Positions 23,373-23,403 of a DNA stretch of 23,403 nt are shown here, piece by piece (position 1 is the stretch's first letter; the number at the start of each line of letters is the position of its first letter). Position numbers and translations under genes: made by a program. The stretch covers positions 1-23,403 of the forward strand of contig CANBUA010000039.1 in the NCBI GenBank assembly GCA_947372535.1, read 5' to 3'. Below the pieces are notes generated by a model. It was not told the DNA's origin. It saw only the letters and a program-made list of their open reading frames with translations, and did not search any database. This DNA is from Burkholderiales bacterium (lineage in GTDB: Bacteria; Pseudomonadota; Gammaproteobacteria; Burkholderiales; Burkholderiaceae).

Positions 23373-23403
23373 GCGCCTTCGGTGTTTTCAGTTCGTCGAA
23401 CCG

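Overview
The window looks like a chromosomal segment of a GC-rich betaproteobacterium, most likely of the order Burkholderiales (the Aquabacterium/Leptothrix/Rubrivivax neighbourhood is a guess). The reasons are the sequences of the ribosomal proteins, the three PEP-CTERM proteins, and the style of the acyl-CoA dehydrogenase/phosphotransferase pair. I see no phage, transposon, tRNA, rRNA or CRISPR array.

Left part (1-5151, all minus strand). Two tandem GT-B glycosyltransferase paralogues are followed after 10 bp by a LysR-type regulator. Next come an acyl-CoA dehydrogenase and, overlapping it by one base, the start of a probable APH-fold phosphotransferase cut by the window edge. A perfect 10-bp inverted repeat lies between the regulator and the dehydrogenase. 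A 444-bp intergenic region rich in CACC/GGTG inverted repeats separates this block from a plus-strand pair: corA (Mg2+/Co2+ channel) and an overlapping MFS transporter gene.

Middle part (7669-14828). A response regulator and a membrane-bound hybrid histidine kinase form an overlapping minus-strand pair. The kinase gene also overlaps the 3' end of the MFS gene on the opposite strand. Upstream lies aroG (DAHP synthase, first step of the shikimate pathway). Its leader holds a short unannotated reading frame with the run Phe-Tyr-Phe-Trp-His-Phe, followed by a strong Rho-independent terminator: a textbook layout for transcription attenuation by aromatic amino-acid supply. An RlmN-type radical SAM rRNA methyltransferase, a small lipoprotein, a DUF962/Mpo1-like membrane protein, a 74-aa membrane protein and a Prx5-type peroxiredoxin follow.

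Right part (14872-23403). The S10-type ribosomal operon runs on the minus strand as rplC-rplD-rplW-rplB-rpsS-rplV-rpsC-rplP-rpmC-rpsQ and ends in a long terminator hairpin. It lacks rpsJ at its head and does not continue into rplN. Upstream of it sit three tandem paralogous PEP-CTERM proteins of unknown function, with signal peptides and C-terminal VPEP sorting tails. No exosortase is in the window.

The most notable item is the aroG attenuator. The PEP-CTERM trio, the glycosyltransferase pair lacking the usual donor-site histidine, and the Asp-type dehydrogenase/kinase pair are the next most interesting.
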